Source: JACVRW01 sp963765135
GTDB taxonomy: Bacteria > Actinomycetota > Thermoleophilia > Solirubrobacterales > Thermoleophilaceae
Assembly: GCA_963765135.1 (NCBI GenBank)
Contig: CAVXUX010000008.1
Coordinates: forward strand, 320,769-384,768
Length of the DNA stretch: 64,000 bases
Direction: 5' to 3'
Below, one piece after another: positions 55,278 through 63,958 of the stretch. The number at the start of each line of letters is the position of its first letter. Position 1 is the stretch's first letter. Made by a program: the position numbers and the translations under genes. The notes under the pieces are model-generated. The model saw only the letters and a program-made list of their open reading frames with translations. It searched no databases and was not told the origin of the DNA.

Positions 55278-55324
55278 CGGCGGCCATTCCAGGAGTTTCC
55301 CACCACGGAGTAGGCTGAGCGGCG

Positions 55325-56305
55325 GTGGGCGAGGAAGCTCCGCAACCGGATCACGCAACGTCTACGAGAGCCCCGTGTTGCGCTCCCAGTGCGGCGCGCG
55401 AGACACTGTCCCAGCCCGCTGTGACGGTCGCCGCTGGCCCGGAGCCGGCTTCCAGCAGCGAGATGGTGTTGCTCCCAGGCGGCCGGTTCCTAATTGGCAG
55501 CGACGATCCTTGGGTCTATCCGCGCGACGGCGAGGGGCCGGTGCGCGAGGTCTCGGTCAGTTCCTTCTGGGTCGACCGCTTTGCCGTGTCCAACGAAGCC
55601 TTCGCTTCTTTCATCGAGGCGACCGGATATGCCACGGAAGCGGAGCGATTCGAGTGGTCGTTCGTCTTCGCGGGGTTCCTACCCGACGACTTCCCGCCAA
55701 CTCAGTCCGTCGTCGGCGCTCCTTGGTGGCGCAAGGTGGAGGGAGCAGATTGGCAGCACCCAGAGGGACCCCATTCGTCGCTCGACGGCCGCGGCGATCA
55801 TCCCGTCGTACACGTCTCCTGGAGCGACGCTCAGGCCTATTGCACCTGGGCCGGCGGGCGCCTCCCGAGCGAGGCCGAGTGGGAGTTCGCGGCCAGAGGG
55901 GGGCTAGAGAGCAAGGTCTTTCCCTGGGGCGACGAACGCGAGCCGGGCGGCGAGCATCGGATGAACGTCTGGCAGGGCACCTTCCCCACGACGAACACCC
56001 AGGCTGATGGGTATTACGGCACCTGTCCTGTCGAGGCCTTTCCGCCCAATGGCCACGGGCTGCACAACGTGACCGGCAACGTGTGGGAGTGGGTCGGCGA
56101 CTGGTTCGACGCGCAATTTCGCGCCCGTGATCGAGTCCGCGATCCCCGCGGGCCCGCGAGCGGCACCCTCAAGCTCCAGAAGGGCGGGTCCTACCTCTGC
56201 CACGACTCCTACTGCCGGCGTTACAGGGTGTCCGCCCGGCAGGGCAACACACCTGACAGCTCGGCGGGGAACGTCGGTTTTCGCTGCGCACGCGACGCTC
56301 GGTGA
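55325..56305 (+). CDS. Formylglycine-generating enzyme family protein
   Basis: 326 residues from GTG 55325; TAGGCT lies 8 bases upstream. FGE core: MVLLPGGRFLIGSDD, SSFWVDRFAVSNEAFASFIEATGY, HPVVHVSWSDAQAYCTWAGGRLPSEAEWEFAARGG, then NVTGNVWEWVGDWF and GGSYLCHDSYCRRYRVSARQGNTPDSSAGNVGFRC. Cys292 and Cys297 match the copper-binding catalytic pair of Streptomyces FGE, so it should convert a Cys in CxPxR of sulfatases to formylglycine. No sulfatase lies nearby. The N-terminus has an odd PCCAPSAAR (17-25), close to an FGly motif but with wrong spacing. Confidence 0.9.
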   Translation: MGEEAPQPDHATSTRAPCCAPSAARETLSQPAVTVAAGPEPASSSEMVLLPGGRFLIGSDDPWVYPRDGEGPVREVSVSSFWVDRFAVSNEAFASFIEATGYATEAERFEWSFVFAGFLPDDFPPTQSVVGAPWWRKVEGADWQHPEGPHSSLDGRGDHPVVHVSWSDAQAYCTWAGGRLPSEAEWEFAARGGLESKVFPWGDEREPGGEHRMNVWQGTFPTTNTQADGYYGTCPVEAFPPNGHGLHNVTGNVWEWVGDWFDAQFRARDRVRDPRGPASGTLKLQKGGSYLCHDSYCRRYRVSARQGNTPDSSAGNVGFRCARDAR

Positions 56306-56376
56306 CCAGCGGCCGCCGGCCGTGACCCGTCGTCACCGCGCGCTGCCCGTTTGCGCACCGTAGTCCACTTGCTCGA

Positions 56377-57185
56377 TCAGGTCGTCGAGCGATACCGGGG
56401 GGACCGTTCCAACTTCGGGTCGGCGTGCGTCCCCTCATCCCCGTCGTCGACGACCAGGCCCAGGTCGTGCATCTCCCGTACCGACTTACCCTTCAGCTTC
56501 CTCCCGAGCATCGGCCGGCCATCGGAGTGCTGATAGACGCCCTTCGGCTCGCTGGCGAGCGGCTCCTCCCAGGCGCGGTACAGCGCGATGACGCGGATTG
56601 TGAATCCGAGCACGAAGGCGATGCCGGCGGCCAGCCACGTCCCTGCGCCGGCCCGGTGGCGACGATCCAGACTGCGCCCGTGAATGCCGCTATCGAGACG
56701 AACCATTCCCCTCGGATGAACTGCTTCGGCGTCACACCGCACGAAACGTCGATCAGCCAACGGCCTGCGGTGGGGCCGATCACGGCGAGCAGGATGCACC
56801 CGAGCACCGGGATGTCTGCCTCGACGCCTTTCTGCGCGCCCACGATTGCGTACCAGGGCAGCGAGAACGAGGTCATGAACTGGAACAGCCCCTCCCGGAA
56901 GAGCTGCCCCTCTGCGTAGGCGAGCAGGTAGCCGAGCCCTCCGAAAGCGAGGCAGAGTGTGCGCCAGAGCCAGAGCCGGTTGGCGATTTTCGTGATGCTG
57001 AGTCCGGCCGAGCGCAGCTCGACGATCGCCCGGCGGCGCTGCGCGAGGTGCTCGCCGTAGGCGAATGCAGGTGGCGCGGCGAGCCGCCGTTCGAGCGCGT
57101 CGACCCGGGCGCGCAGCTCGTCGAGCACGGGGCGAGAGCCTACCCCGAGGGCCGGGCGGCCAAGACCGGTTTTGAGGCGTCCCAT
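56377..57185 (-). CDS. Multi-pass membrane protein of unknown function (frameshift in sequence)
   Basis: From ATG 57185: an N-terminal coiled-coil segment (VLDELRARVDALERRLAAPP), then AQRRRAIVELRSAGLSITKIANRLW, which resembles a helix-turn-helix, followed by helices around LCLAFGGLGYLLAYAEG, SLPWYAIVGAQ and IPVLGCILLAVIGPTAGRWL. A shift near 56655 leads to TWLAAGIAFVLGFTIRVIALYRAWEEP and a charged tail (GRPMLGRKLKGKSVREMHDL). About 268 residues, four or five helices. Function not recognised. Confidence 0.6.
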
Positions 57186-57206
57186 GCATAGACTGCCCGG
57201 TCTCAT

Positions 57207-57428
57207 ATGACCGTCGTGATTGCCTTTCGGCCCGAGACCGGCAGGGGCCGCCGAATTCTGGACGACCTCGAAGCGCGGTTCGACCTCTGGCCGATGCAGA
57301 TCGTCGGAGACGGCACGCGCCGCTACAGAATCGATCAAGGCGGCACGAACGTTGACGGCTTCGACTCTTCACTTGACCAGGTGGACGGGGGCTGGCGCGA
57401 CCACCTCACGACCTGGCGAGAGACCTAG
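57207..57428 (+). CDS. Small hypothetical protein
   Basis: 73 residues from ATG 57207, divergent from the membrane-protein gene with 21 bases between starts. It is hydrophilic with several Asp, Gly and Arg residues (FRPETGRGRRILDDLEARFDLW) and no membrane segment or known motif. Codon use looks like the rest of the window, but support is only the open frame and position. Confidence 0.4.
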   Translation: MTVVIAFRPETGRGRRILDDLEARFDLWPMQIVGDGTRRYRIDQGGTNVDGFDSSLDQVDGGWRDHLTTWRET

Positions 57429-57650
57429 CGGCCGCCAGTGCCCACGGTACGCCGGGCCGCGCCCGGCAGGGTGGCCCGGGGGCAGACCCCGCCCCAACTC
57501 CGTCTAAGCGAGGTCGCGCACACGCTCAGAGGCTCAGTCCCCGAAGGTCCCGGCGGGGGGTGGGGAGGGTCCCTCCCCGGGGTTGACCGGGACCCGGCCA
57601 CGCGCTTTGCATGGAAACCAGAAGCGCCGGGGCGGGGGTCGTTGGCCGAC
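57429..57650. other. 222-base gap with G/C-rich hairpin
   Basis: No convincing gene is seen. It contains a perfect hairpin, GGGGAGGG (57562-57569) and its complement 57571-57578 with a 1-base centre, in a run of G-rich sequence. It could end both the small + strand gene and the convergent DHA2 gene. Downstream ATGs at 57608 and elsewhere give no plausible product. Confidence 0.4.
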
Positions 57651-59204
57651 TTATGTGGCCGTTGATGGTGCTGGATCGGGTAAGCGCATCATCCGGAATG
57701 AGAGGGCGAGTCCCAGCAGTGACACGAGAAGCGGAACGAGCAGGGCGACCTGGAGCGCCTGGGGCCGTGCGTCGTCGTTGATTCGCAAGATCTCCTCCTC
57801 GGTTTCCGGCGGCTGGTTGGCGATTTGCTCCTGGAGCTGAGCGTCGCTCATGACCTGTGCGTCGTGCTCGAGAACGTCGGCGACACGGTCCTTCTCTGCG
57901 GGCGCGAGCACGGTGCTCGCGTCCGACTTGGCCGAGAACAGGATCGACATTGCGGCGAGCAGGACCGCACCGGTGACGGCGAGCCCTACCGAAAGGCCGA
58001 ACGACGAGATGGCCGAGTTCACCCCAGCCGCCTCACCGGCGCGCTCCTCGGAGATCGGGGCCAGCGTGTAGTTGTTGATCTGTGAGACGAGGATGCCGAG
58101 TCCCGCACCGCACAGCATCAGTGGGATCACGAGGTAGAGGCTGGTATCGACGCGCGGGACGATCGGGACCATGAGCAGCACGCCGGCCGCGAGCAACACG
58201 AACCCGGCACGGATCAGCGCGCTCGGACGCCGCTTCCCCACTCGCCTGCCTGCGAGCAGCGCGATGAAGAACATCGTCAGCGACAGCGGTGCAAGCGACA
58301 GGCCGGCTTGCAGCGCGTTGTACCCGAGATCGATCTGGAGGTACATCGGCAGGGCGATCAGCAGTCCGCCCAAGGCCACCTGCTGGTTGACGCTCTGCAG
58401 GATTCCGGACTTGAAGAGCGGCTCGGAGAACAGCTCGGGATCGAACAACGTCGGCTTGCCCTCGCGCCGGCGGCGGACGAGCCACCGCACCAGCGCGAGC
58501 GAGAACAGCGTCCCGGCGACCAGGAGGACCGCGACCGACTCGCCGCCTTCCTGCCAGGACAAGACGCCGAGGACCAGCAGCGACATGCCCAGGACCGACA
58601 GGATCGACCCGACGACATCGACGCTGCGGTCGCCGGTGTAAGGCACGTCGCGGATCAGCCCCGTTCCGAGGAGCACGCAGGCGATGATGACCCCTTCCAG
58701 GAGGAAGCCGACGCGCCAGGACAGTAGCGTCGTCAGCAGCCCTCCGAGCAACGGTCCCACCGCCGCAGCTATGGCGCCCGCAGCGCCGATCACCGCGAAC
58801 ACCTTGGCCCGAGCCTTCCCCTCGAAGTTGCCGTGGATGAGCGACTGCATCGCGGGCAAGTAGAGCGCGGCGCCGAGGCCACCGATGACGGCCCAGAAGA
58901 CGATGATGGCGGCCAGATCCTGTGCGAACACCATCGCGAGGGCGCCCGAGGCGTAGAAGACGAGGCCGGTGACGTAGGCCCGCTTGCGGCCGAAGAGGTC
59001 ACCGAGCTTGCTGCCAATCAGGATAAAAGCGGCTGAGACCAGGGCCTCGAGGGCCACCGCCGACTGGACCCCGCTGACGGTCGTGTCGAGATCCTTGACC
59101 ACCGCGGAGATCGAGACGTTCATGAGCGACGTATCGATCACGAAGACGAACATCGCCATCGCGAGGAGGATGCCCAGCCGCGGAGTGCCCGTCTCAGACG
59201 ACAT
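57651..59204 (-). CDS. DHA2-family MFS exporter (14 helices)
   Basis: 517 residues in one frame from ATG 59204. Motif A in loop 2-3 reads GSKLGDLFGRKRAYVTGLVFYASG, and motif C-like GAAGAIAAAVGPLLGGLL lies in helix 5, marking the drug:H+ antiporter-2 family (EmrB/QacA-like). Hydrophobicity fits 14 helices and a C-terminal cytosolic segment (AEKDRVADVLEHDAQVMSDAQLQEQIANQ). Exports drugs, dyes or secondary metabolites; exact substrate unknown. Start fixed by GATACT 8 bases upstream. No regulator gene is beside it. Confidence 0.9.
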   Translation of the reverse strand: MSSETGTPRLGILLAMAMFVFVIDTSLMNVSISAVVKDLDTTVSGVQSAVALEALVSAAFILIGSKLGDLFGRKRAYVTGLVFYASGALAMVFAQDLAAIIVFWAVIGGLGAALYLPAMQSLIHGNFEGKARAKVFAVIGAAGAIAAAVGPLLGGLLTTLLSWRVGFLLEGVIIACVLLGTGLIRDVPYTGDRSVDVVGSILSVLGMSLLVLGVLSWQEGGESVAVLLVAGTLFSLALVRWLVRRRREGKPTLFDPELFSEPLFKSGILQSVNQQVALGGLLIALPMYLQIDLGYNALQAGLSLAPLSLTMFFIALLAGRRVGKRRPSALIRAGFVLLAAGVLLMVPIVPRVDTSLYLVIPLMLCGAGLGILVSQINNYTLAPISEERAGEAAGVNSAISSFGLSVGLAVTGAVLLAAMSILFSAKSDASTVLAPAEKDRVADVLEHDAQVMSDAQLQEQIANQPPETEEEILRINDDARPQALQVALLVPLLVSLLGLALSFRMMRLPDPAPSTAT

Positions 59205-59218
59205 CGACCGCGAGTATC
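59205..59218 (-). promoter_or_regulatory. GATACT -10 box of the DHA2 exporter gene
   Basis: GATACT (revcomp of 59213-59218) lies 8 bases before ATG 59204. The same hexamer at nearly the same distance precedes the ClC and SnoaL genes. Confidence 0.45.
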
Positions 59219-59390
59219 ACGAATGACTCGGGCGCCAGCCGGTCGCGGCGAGACTATCGCTGCGGTGAAGCAAGCCCCGCTGGGCGAACGCTGAGTTCGA
59301 CGACCTGGACACGATCCTGGCCGGCGCGACGACAAGCAGTACCGAGGTAGACGAGCAACGCGAGCCTCGACCGAGGGCTCTGCTCCGCGA

Positions 59391-59741
59391 TCATGCGGCA
59401 CCGTGCGGGACATCGCACGATGACCCGCGCGCTACCGCTACGGACGAAAAGTGGCAGTCCTTCTGAAAACGGCAGCGCAGCTCTAGCGCCTCGGGCCGGT
59501 GGTCGTCGACGCCGTTGACGTGGTGCAACTCGAGCGGCGCGGCCGCCTCACAGCCGGGCACCTCGCGGCGTTCGCCGCGCTCGGCGATCAGCAGCGCCTT
59601 CAACCGCGACATCTGCCACCCGTTCGCACGGGCCTCGTTCCCGGTCGGCCAGACTGCGTGCACCTTGCAGCGGCCGTTGAACACGGGGATGCCGACACAG
59701 CTGGGCTGGCCGCAGACGCGGGGTGCACGAGCGAGCGCCAC
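59391..59741 (-). pseudogene. HNH endonuclease-like fragment
   Basis: 116 residues with a zinc-knuckle-like N-terminus (VCGQPSCVGIPVFNGRCKVH), a central GWQMSRLKALLIAERGER, then GCEAAAPLELHHVNGVDDHRPEAL and a late RFQKDCH. This is the order of small HNH endonucleases (CxxC, HH, N, CxxC-H) that are common in phages and mobile regions. The knuckle before GC is degraded (REV instead of CxxC partner) and the last CxxCH is split by extra residues, so it is probably a broken copy. It stands alone, without terminase or phage genes. Confidence 0.5.
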
Positions 59742-59854
59742 GCACGCAGTCCAGCAGTCGCGACGGGTTCCGGCGAGGGGTCGAGCGTCCCTCCCCGGAT
59801 CGACTTGTTACTCCGAGAGAGCATCGCGTCTCCCCTGGCGGATCTGACCCTTGC

Positions 59855-61183
59855 TCATGCGTCGGAGGCGGCGGGCTTGCGTTGCCGTTGCGCCAGCGCG
59901 ATCAGCAGACCGGAGCCGGAGACGGCGAGGTAGGCGCTGATGACGGCGATCGTGACGGGTACTGTCTGGAGGGCGCCGATCTGGGTCGTGATGACGGCGA
60001 GCAGGATCAGCGAGAACGGGGCGGCGACCAGCGATGCCGGGAGGGCGGCGAACATCGCCGTGAACGCGAGCGCCTCCGGCAGCCCCGGGATCAGGACGTG
60101 GGCGGTGACGCCGGCCGTGCCGCCGATGAACAGCATCACGAGGAAGGGCCCACCGATGAAGCCGGTGGCCTCACAGACCGCGAACACGAGGATCTTCGCG
60201 AACACGACCGCGATCAACAGACCGGCGCCGAGCGTTGCCCCTTCGTCGATCACGGTCGTGAGCTGATCGGTTCCGGTAAACAGCGTCAGCGGCAGCGCCA
60301 CGCCGACCAGCCCGAACGCGACTCCCCCGATCGCCGAGCGAAGGATCGTCCGATTGCCGAGGCGAGCCGCGAGCCGCGTGAAGACCGCGATCGCGACCAT
60401 CGTGATCAGCGCGAGCGCCCCGGCGGCCAGGCCCAGGGGAACGGCCGCCAGCAACTGCCAGTCCTCGTACTTAAACGACGGCACCGAGTAGATCCCGACG
60501 AACGTCGACCCCGCGATCGGAAAGTACACCGCGAACGCGACCGTCGAGGCCAGCAGACCCCCGACCAGCGTCTCCGAGAAGCGAGTGCCCTTCGGACGCG
60601 CAATCTCGAGCACCAGGATCGTCGCCAAGAGCGGAGCCGACAACAGGCCGCCGTACGCTGCGGACATCCCGGTGAGCGTGTTCGTGCGCCGCATGTCCTC
60701 GCCGAGCCCCTTCCGCTCCGAGACCCAGGGTCCCAGCCCGCCGCCCATCTTTCCCAGTGCGTCCTCGGGCCCGAGGCTCGCACCGCCCGCCAGCGACACC
60801 AGCGATACGGCAAGCGCCCCCGGCACCGTGGAGGGGTCGACACGCTGGTCCTTGATCTCCTCGACGGTGCCGGACAACTTGGCCGGAAGCCGAAACAGCC
60901 GTCGAAGCACCCCGACGAGCACCCCGGCCGCCGCGGTCACCGCCACCCACCAGAGGCTCCCGTCAAACCAGCCGGGGTTCTTCGGAAGCGTGAACCAGAG
61001 GTCGGTCCCGCCCTTGATCAACCCCAAGAACGCCAGGCTGGCGAACGCGAGGACCACCCCGAAGAGCGCCGCGTACCCCATCAGCCGCCAGAACCCCGGC
61101 GACTGCGTCAAGGCCACACCAGCGGGGCCTGGCTGCGACCCCTGGCCAGAGCCGGGACGTGACCCAATGTTCTCCTGCGACAT
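59855..61183 (-). CDS. ClC-family chloride channel/transporter
   Basis: 442 residues from ATG 61183. About ten to eleven hydrophobic helices. The selectivity region reads SLAGGASLGPEDALGKMGGGLG, equivalent to GxEGP but with GPED, so the gating Glu is present but the neighbours are altered. GGLLSAPLLATILVLEIARP and EATGFIGGPFLVMLFIGGTAGV match helices F-N of ClC. No C-terminal CBS domains. Could be a Cl-/H+ antiporter or a channel for fluoride or other anion. The N-terminus begins MSQENI, identical in the first five residues to the SnoaL gene at 62162, and the two share a leader. Confidence 0.88.
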   Translation of the reverse strand: MSQENIGSRPGSGQGSQPGPAGVALTQSPGFWRLMGYAALFGVVLAFASLAFLGLIKGGTDLWFTLPKNPGWFDGSLWWVAVTAAAGVLVGVLRRLFRLPAKLSGTVEEIKDQRVDPSTVPGALAVSLVSLAGGASLGPEDALGKMGGGLGPWVSERKGLGEDMRRTNTLTGMSAAYGGLLSAPLLATILVLEIARPKGTRFSETLVGGLLASTVAFAVYFPIAGSTFVGIYSVPSFKYEDWQLLAAVPLGLAAGALALITMVAIAVFTRLAARLGNRTILRSAIGGVAFGLVGVALPLTLFTGTDQLTTVIDEGATLGAGLLIAVVFAKILVFAVCEATGFIGGPFLVMLFIGGTAGVTAHVLIPGLPEALAFTAMFAALPASLVAAPFSLILLAVITTQIGALQTVPVTIAVISAYLAVSGSGLLIALAQRQRKPAASDA

Positions 61184-61198
61184 TGCCCGGGCAGTATC
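61169..61198 (-). promoter_or_regulatory. 30-base leader/-10/start element, copy 1 (ClC gene)
   Basis: Covers GATACT (revcomp of 61193-61198), 9 bases of spacer, the ATG at 61183 and the next four codons (SQEN). It matches the element at 62148-62177 in 27 of 30 bases. Confidence 0.6.
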
Positions 61199-61766
61199 TG
61201 CCTCTCACGCGTCCCGGTCTAGCTGCGTCGCGGCAGCCTGGTGCAGCACAGACGCTCGGCGGGCACCACGAGCGTGGGTCCCTGCGGCTCCTTTAGCTGC
61301 CGCAGACAAACACCGGCCCGTAGGAGATGCCCGGCGGATCTTCGTTGGGGGGGGACGTACAAGAACGTCTGAACGCCCTCGATTCGGCCCCGAGAGGATC
61401 AGCATGTGCTCGTTTTGCCCGGGACGGATCGCCGAGCGCGGCGCTCTTGAAGGACCGGCGGGATAACGGTCGTCCAGCGGCCCGGGTCTGGGATGCGCTC
61501 GGAGCGCCGCAGCTTCGGCCGTGGCGGCGGTCCAGGTCCCGCTTCGATAGTGGGGGCGAGGTTGCCGGGGATGAGTTCAGGCCTCAAGTGGGCAGCGCCT
61601 ACTAACACGGTCAACACGAGCCGGTGGTGCTCGATGGCCGATGGACTGCCGAGGGTGGGTGCAGAAGTGCCCCGCACGGCAGGGGGGATCCCCCGCAGGG
61701 CAAGGGTTCCCGGCTCTACGCGGTGCGGGGGGTATCCACATCAGCGCCTCGCAAAACGCCGCTCGA
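61199..61766. other. 568-base stretch without a supported gene
   Basis: Both strands have only weak open frames (+ strand 61327-61605; - strand 61399-61677) with low-complexity, Arg/Pro-rich products and no motif. The 12-base palindrome GGGGGATCCCCC lies near 61683-61694. The lower coding density than the rest of the window suggests decayed sequence or spacer. Confidence 0.4.
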
Positions 61767-62162
61767 CTACTCCGACAGCTCCACGGCTGCGAGAGCGCCG
61801 GGCTCGGTCGGAAAGTTGCGCCACCAGATGAGCTTGCCGTCACGCCACCTCATCGGGATCCAAACGAAATCGACCAGGAGGGTGGCGCTGTCAGCGCCGC
61901 GTCCCCAGCCGCGCATGCAGGCAAGAGTCACGTCTCCGAGGTCACGCAGTTCCTCAACCTCGAGGTTGTAGTCGCGGAAGGCCCCGAGGAAGCTCTCCCA
62001 CCCGCGACGGAGTCCCTTGTGCCGGTGGTAGCCGCCCTCCATGGCAACGAGCCCGGACTCCACGTCTATCTGAACGTGGGTCAGCGCCAAGAACGCATCC
62101 AGGTCGCGGCGGTTGAATGCCTCGATCAATTCCAGCGCCCGGTCCACGTTCTCCTGCGACAT
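61767..62162 (-). CDS. SnoaL-fold/NTF2-like protein
   Basis: 131 residues from ATG 62162, beginning MSQENVDRALELIEAFNRRDLDAFLALTHVQIDVE, the usual opening of the SnoaL-like proteins that are very numerous in Thermoleophilia. The rest (HRHKGLRRGWESFLGAFRDYNLEVEELRDLGD and VDFVWIPMRWRDGKLIWWRNFP) completes a small alpha+beta barrel that binds a hydrophobic ligand. Function ranges from cyclase to isomerase, and is unknown here. The start is fixed by a GATACT box 9 bases upstream. Confidence 0.9.
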   Translation of the reverse strand: MSQENVDRALELIEAFNRRDLDAFLALTHVQIDVESGLVAMEGGYHRHKGLRRGWESFLGAFRDYNLEVEELRDLGDVTLACMRGWGRGADSATLLVDFVWIPMRWRDGKLIWWRNFPTEPGALAAVELSE

Positions 62163-62177
62163 CGCCCGCCCAGTATC
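62148..62177 (-). promoter_or_regulatory. 30-base leader/-10/start element, copy 2 (SnoaL gene)
   Basis: GATACT (revcomp of 62172-62177), 9-base spacer, ATG 62162 and codons for SQEN. 27 of 30 bases match the element at the ClC gene; the match ends sharply after the fifth codon and just upstream of the -10. Confidence 0.6.
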
Positions 62178-62374
62178 ACGCAGGGCAGGTACACAAGCTG
62201 GCTTATACAGCGATGACCTATTTGCCGTCCGCCAAGTTGCGGGGAGCGTTGCCCTGCTCGGGGGCGCTCGGCGACGGCCGGGGCGTTGGTGTTCCGAAGG
62301 CGAACCCGCATCCATAGCCCGTCGCATCGACTTCGTCGCCCGACCAGGCGCTGTGCATGGACTGCAACAGCGGT

Positions 62375-63958
62375 TCAGTCGCGCATTGCGGGGAAGATGT
62401 CGCCGAGGATCTCGTGGCCGATGGCGATGGCGTGTTCGCCGGTGATCGTGTCTTCGGGCTTGATGTCGGGGACGGTCTTGCCGAGGCCTTGGGCGAAGGC
62501 TAGGACGGCGAGCAGGAGCGACATGCCGAGCATGCCGAGCGGCGCGTCGAGGGGGGCGAGGGATTCGTGCATCTCGGGGACGGGGCGCGGGGTGACCTGC
62601 GGCCAGTCCTCCTGCGCCCTGGGCGAGGTCAGGGTGAAGATGTCGGCGAAACTGCGCGCGCTGGCGTCGCGGGCGCTGAGCGGCTGGCCGAGGTTGAAGC
62701 GCTCGCGCATCGTGGCCAGCAGCGAGGTCGCGCGGAACTCGTCGTTGACGACGGTCTGCTCTGGGATCCATGCGGAGATCGCCAGCGTGGGGATGCGCAC
62801 GCCGGAACGGTTGAAGGTGAAGCCCATCTGGCCTGGCGCGCCCGTGCCGTCGGGCGGGACGGCTGGCGGTGGCGGGACGTGGTCGTAGGTGCCGCCGTGC
62901 TCGTCGAAGGTCACCAGCAGCGTCGTGTTGAGGTGGTTGGAGCCGGTCGCCGAGGACGAGCTGCGGACCGCGTTGTAGATGCGCGCGAGCAGGTCCTCGC
63001 CGCCGATCAGCGAGGACGGAGGGTCGAAATGCAGGGTCGTGGCGTCGTCGGCGCCGAGCTGCTTGCCGAGCGCGGCGACGACGCCGCCGAACGGCGGGTG
63101 CATGTCGTTGTGGTTCCAGCCGATGATCTGCGGCTCGATGAACGAGTAGGTCGGCAGCTCCCCCTGCTCGGCATCCTGGAAGAACTGTCGCGTGGAGAAG
63201 AAGTTGGTGGCGAAGTGGCTGGCGAGCCGTGGGGCGTGGATGACCCCGGTCAGCGAGTAGTGCGAGGGCGGATCGCAGTAGACCTTCCACGTCAGCCCGG
63301 CCGCGTCGAGCCGGTCAAACAGCGTCTCCACGTCGTTGTTCCGCGGGAACGACCCCGGCGGCGACATGTTCACCACATAGCCCGACGACGCCCCGGCGTG
63401 AAAGAAGGAGCGGTTGGGATAGGTGCACGTCGGCACGTCGCAGAACCAGTGATCAAACGTCGCAAAGCCGCGCGCGATCGCTGACAGCACCGGCATCTGC
63501 TCGGGCGTGTAGCCGGTCATGATCTGGGAGTACTCCTCGACCGTCGGCTGACGCCCAAGCTCGACGGTCAACACGCTGATGTAGTCGGCCAGGAAACCGT
63601 CCATCGTCGGCGGCTGGCCATCGCGCGGCTCGTTGAAGGACTTCTCCGCCTGCAACTTGAAGCGGTTCTCCTCATCGAGAATCCCGAACAGCTGCGTGTT
63701 GATGTGCGGGTACTCCTCGCCCGAATCGGGACTCGGCGTGTTCATGTTCGCCGCCACCCCGTAGGAGACGATCCCGTCCTGCGGCCGGTGCTCTGCCCAA
63801 TCCGGGACCCGGTTTGACAGCTGCTTGCCGATCACGCCCTCGAACGAAGCGACCTCCCCCGGCTCGTACAGGCGACCCAACAGGTTGTCGAACGACCGGT
63901 TCTCGAACATCACCACAACGACGTGATCCAGCGCGTTCTCCCGGCTCGGCGTGCTCAT
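62375..63958 (-). CDS. Phospholipase C/acid phosphatase-type phosphoesterase (PF04185-like)
   Basis: 527 residues from ATG 63958 with a GGAGG site 6 bases upstream. The catalytic metal/nucleophile region is at the very N-terminus (HVVVVMFENRSFDNLLG), then DHWFCDVPTCTYPNRSFFHAGASSG, GELPTYSFIEPQIIGWNHNDMHPP and TLLVTFDEHGGTYDHVPPP, which hold the metal ligands of the non-specific phospholipase C family. There is no signal peptide, although most bacterial members are exported by Tat. A C-terminal hydrophobic segment (APLGMLGMSLLLAVLAFAQGLG) may associate with the membrane. Substrate could be a phospholipid or another phosphodiester. Confidence 0.88.
   Translation of the reverse strand: MSTPSRENALDHVVVVMFENRSFDNLLGRLYEPGEVASFEGVIGKQLSNRVPDWAEHRPQDGIVSYGVAANMNTPSPDSGEEYPHINTQLFGILDEENRFKLQAEKSFNEPRDGQPPTMDGFLADYISVLTVELGRQPTVEEYSQIMTGYTPEQMPVLSAIARGFATFDHWFCDVPTCTYPNRSFFHAGASSGYVVNMSPPGSFPRNNDVETLFDRLDAAGLTWKVYCDPPSHYSLTGVIHAPRLASHFATNFFSTRQFFQDAEQGELPTYSFIEPQIIGWNHNDMHPPFGGVVAALGKQLGADDATTLHFDPPSSLIGGEDLLARIYNAVRSSSSATGSNHLNTTLLVTFDEHGGTYDHVPPPPAVPPDGTGAPGQMGFTFNRSGVRIPTLAISAWIPEQTVVNDEFRATSLLATMRERFNLGQPLSARDASARSFADIFTLTSPRAQEDWPQVTPRPVPEMHESLAPLDAPLGMLGMSLLLAVLAFAQGLGKTVPDIKPEDTITGEHAIAIGHEILGDIFPAMRD

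Noticed and set aside
61683..61694. GGGGGATCCCCC palindrome as an operator or phage site
   Set aside because: Short self-complementary G/C runs are expected by chance at this base composition, and no gene starts beside it.
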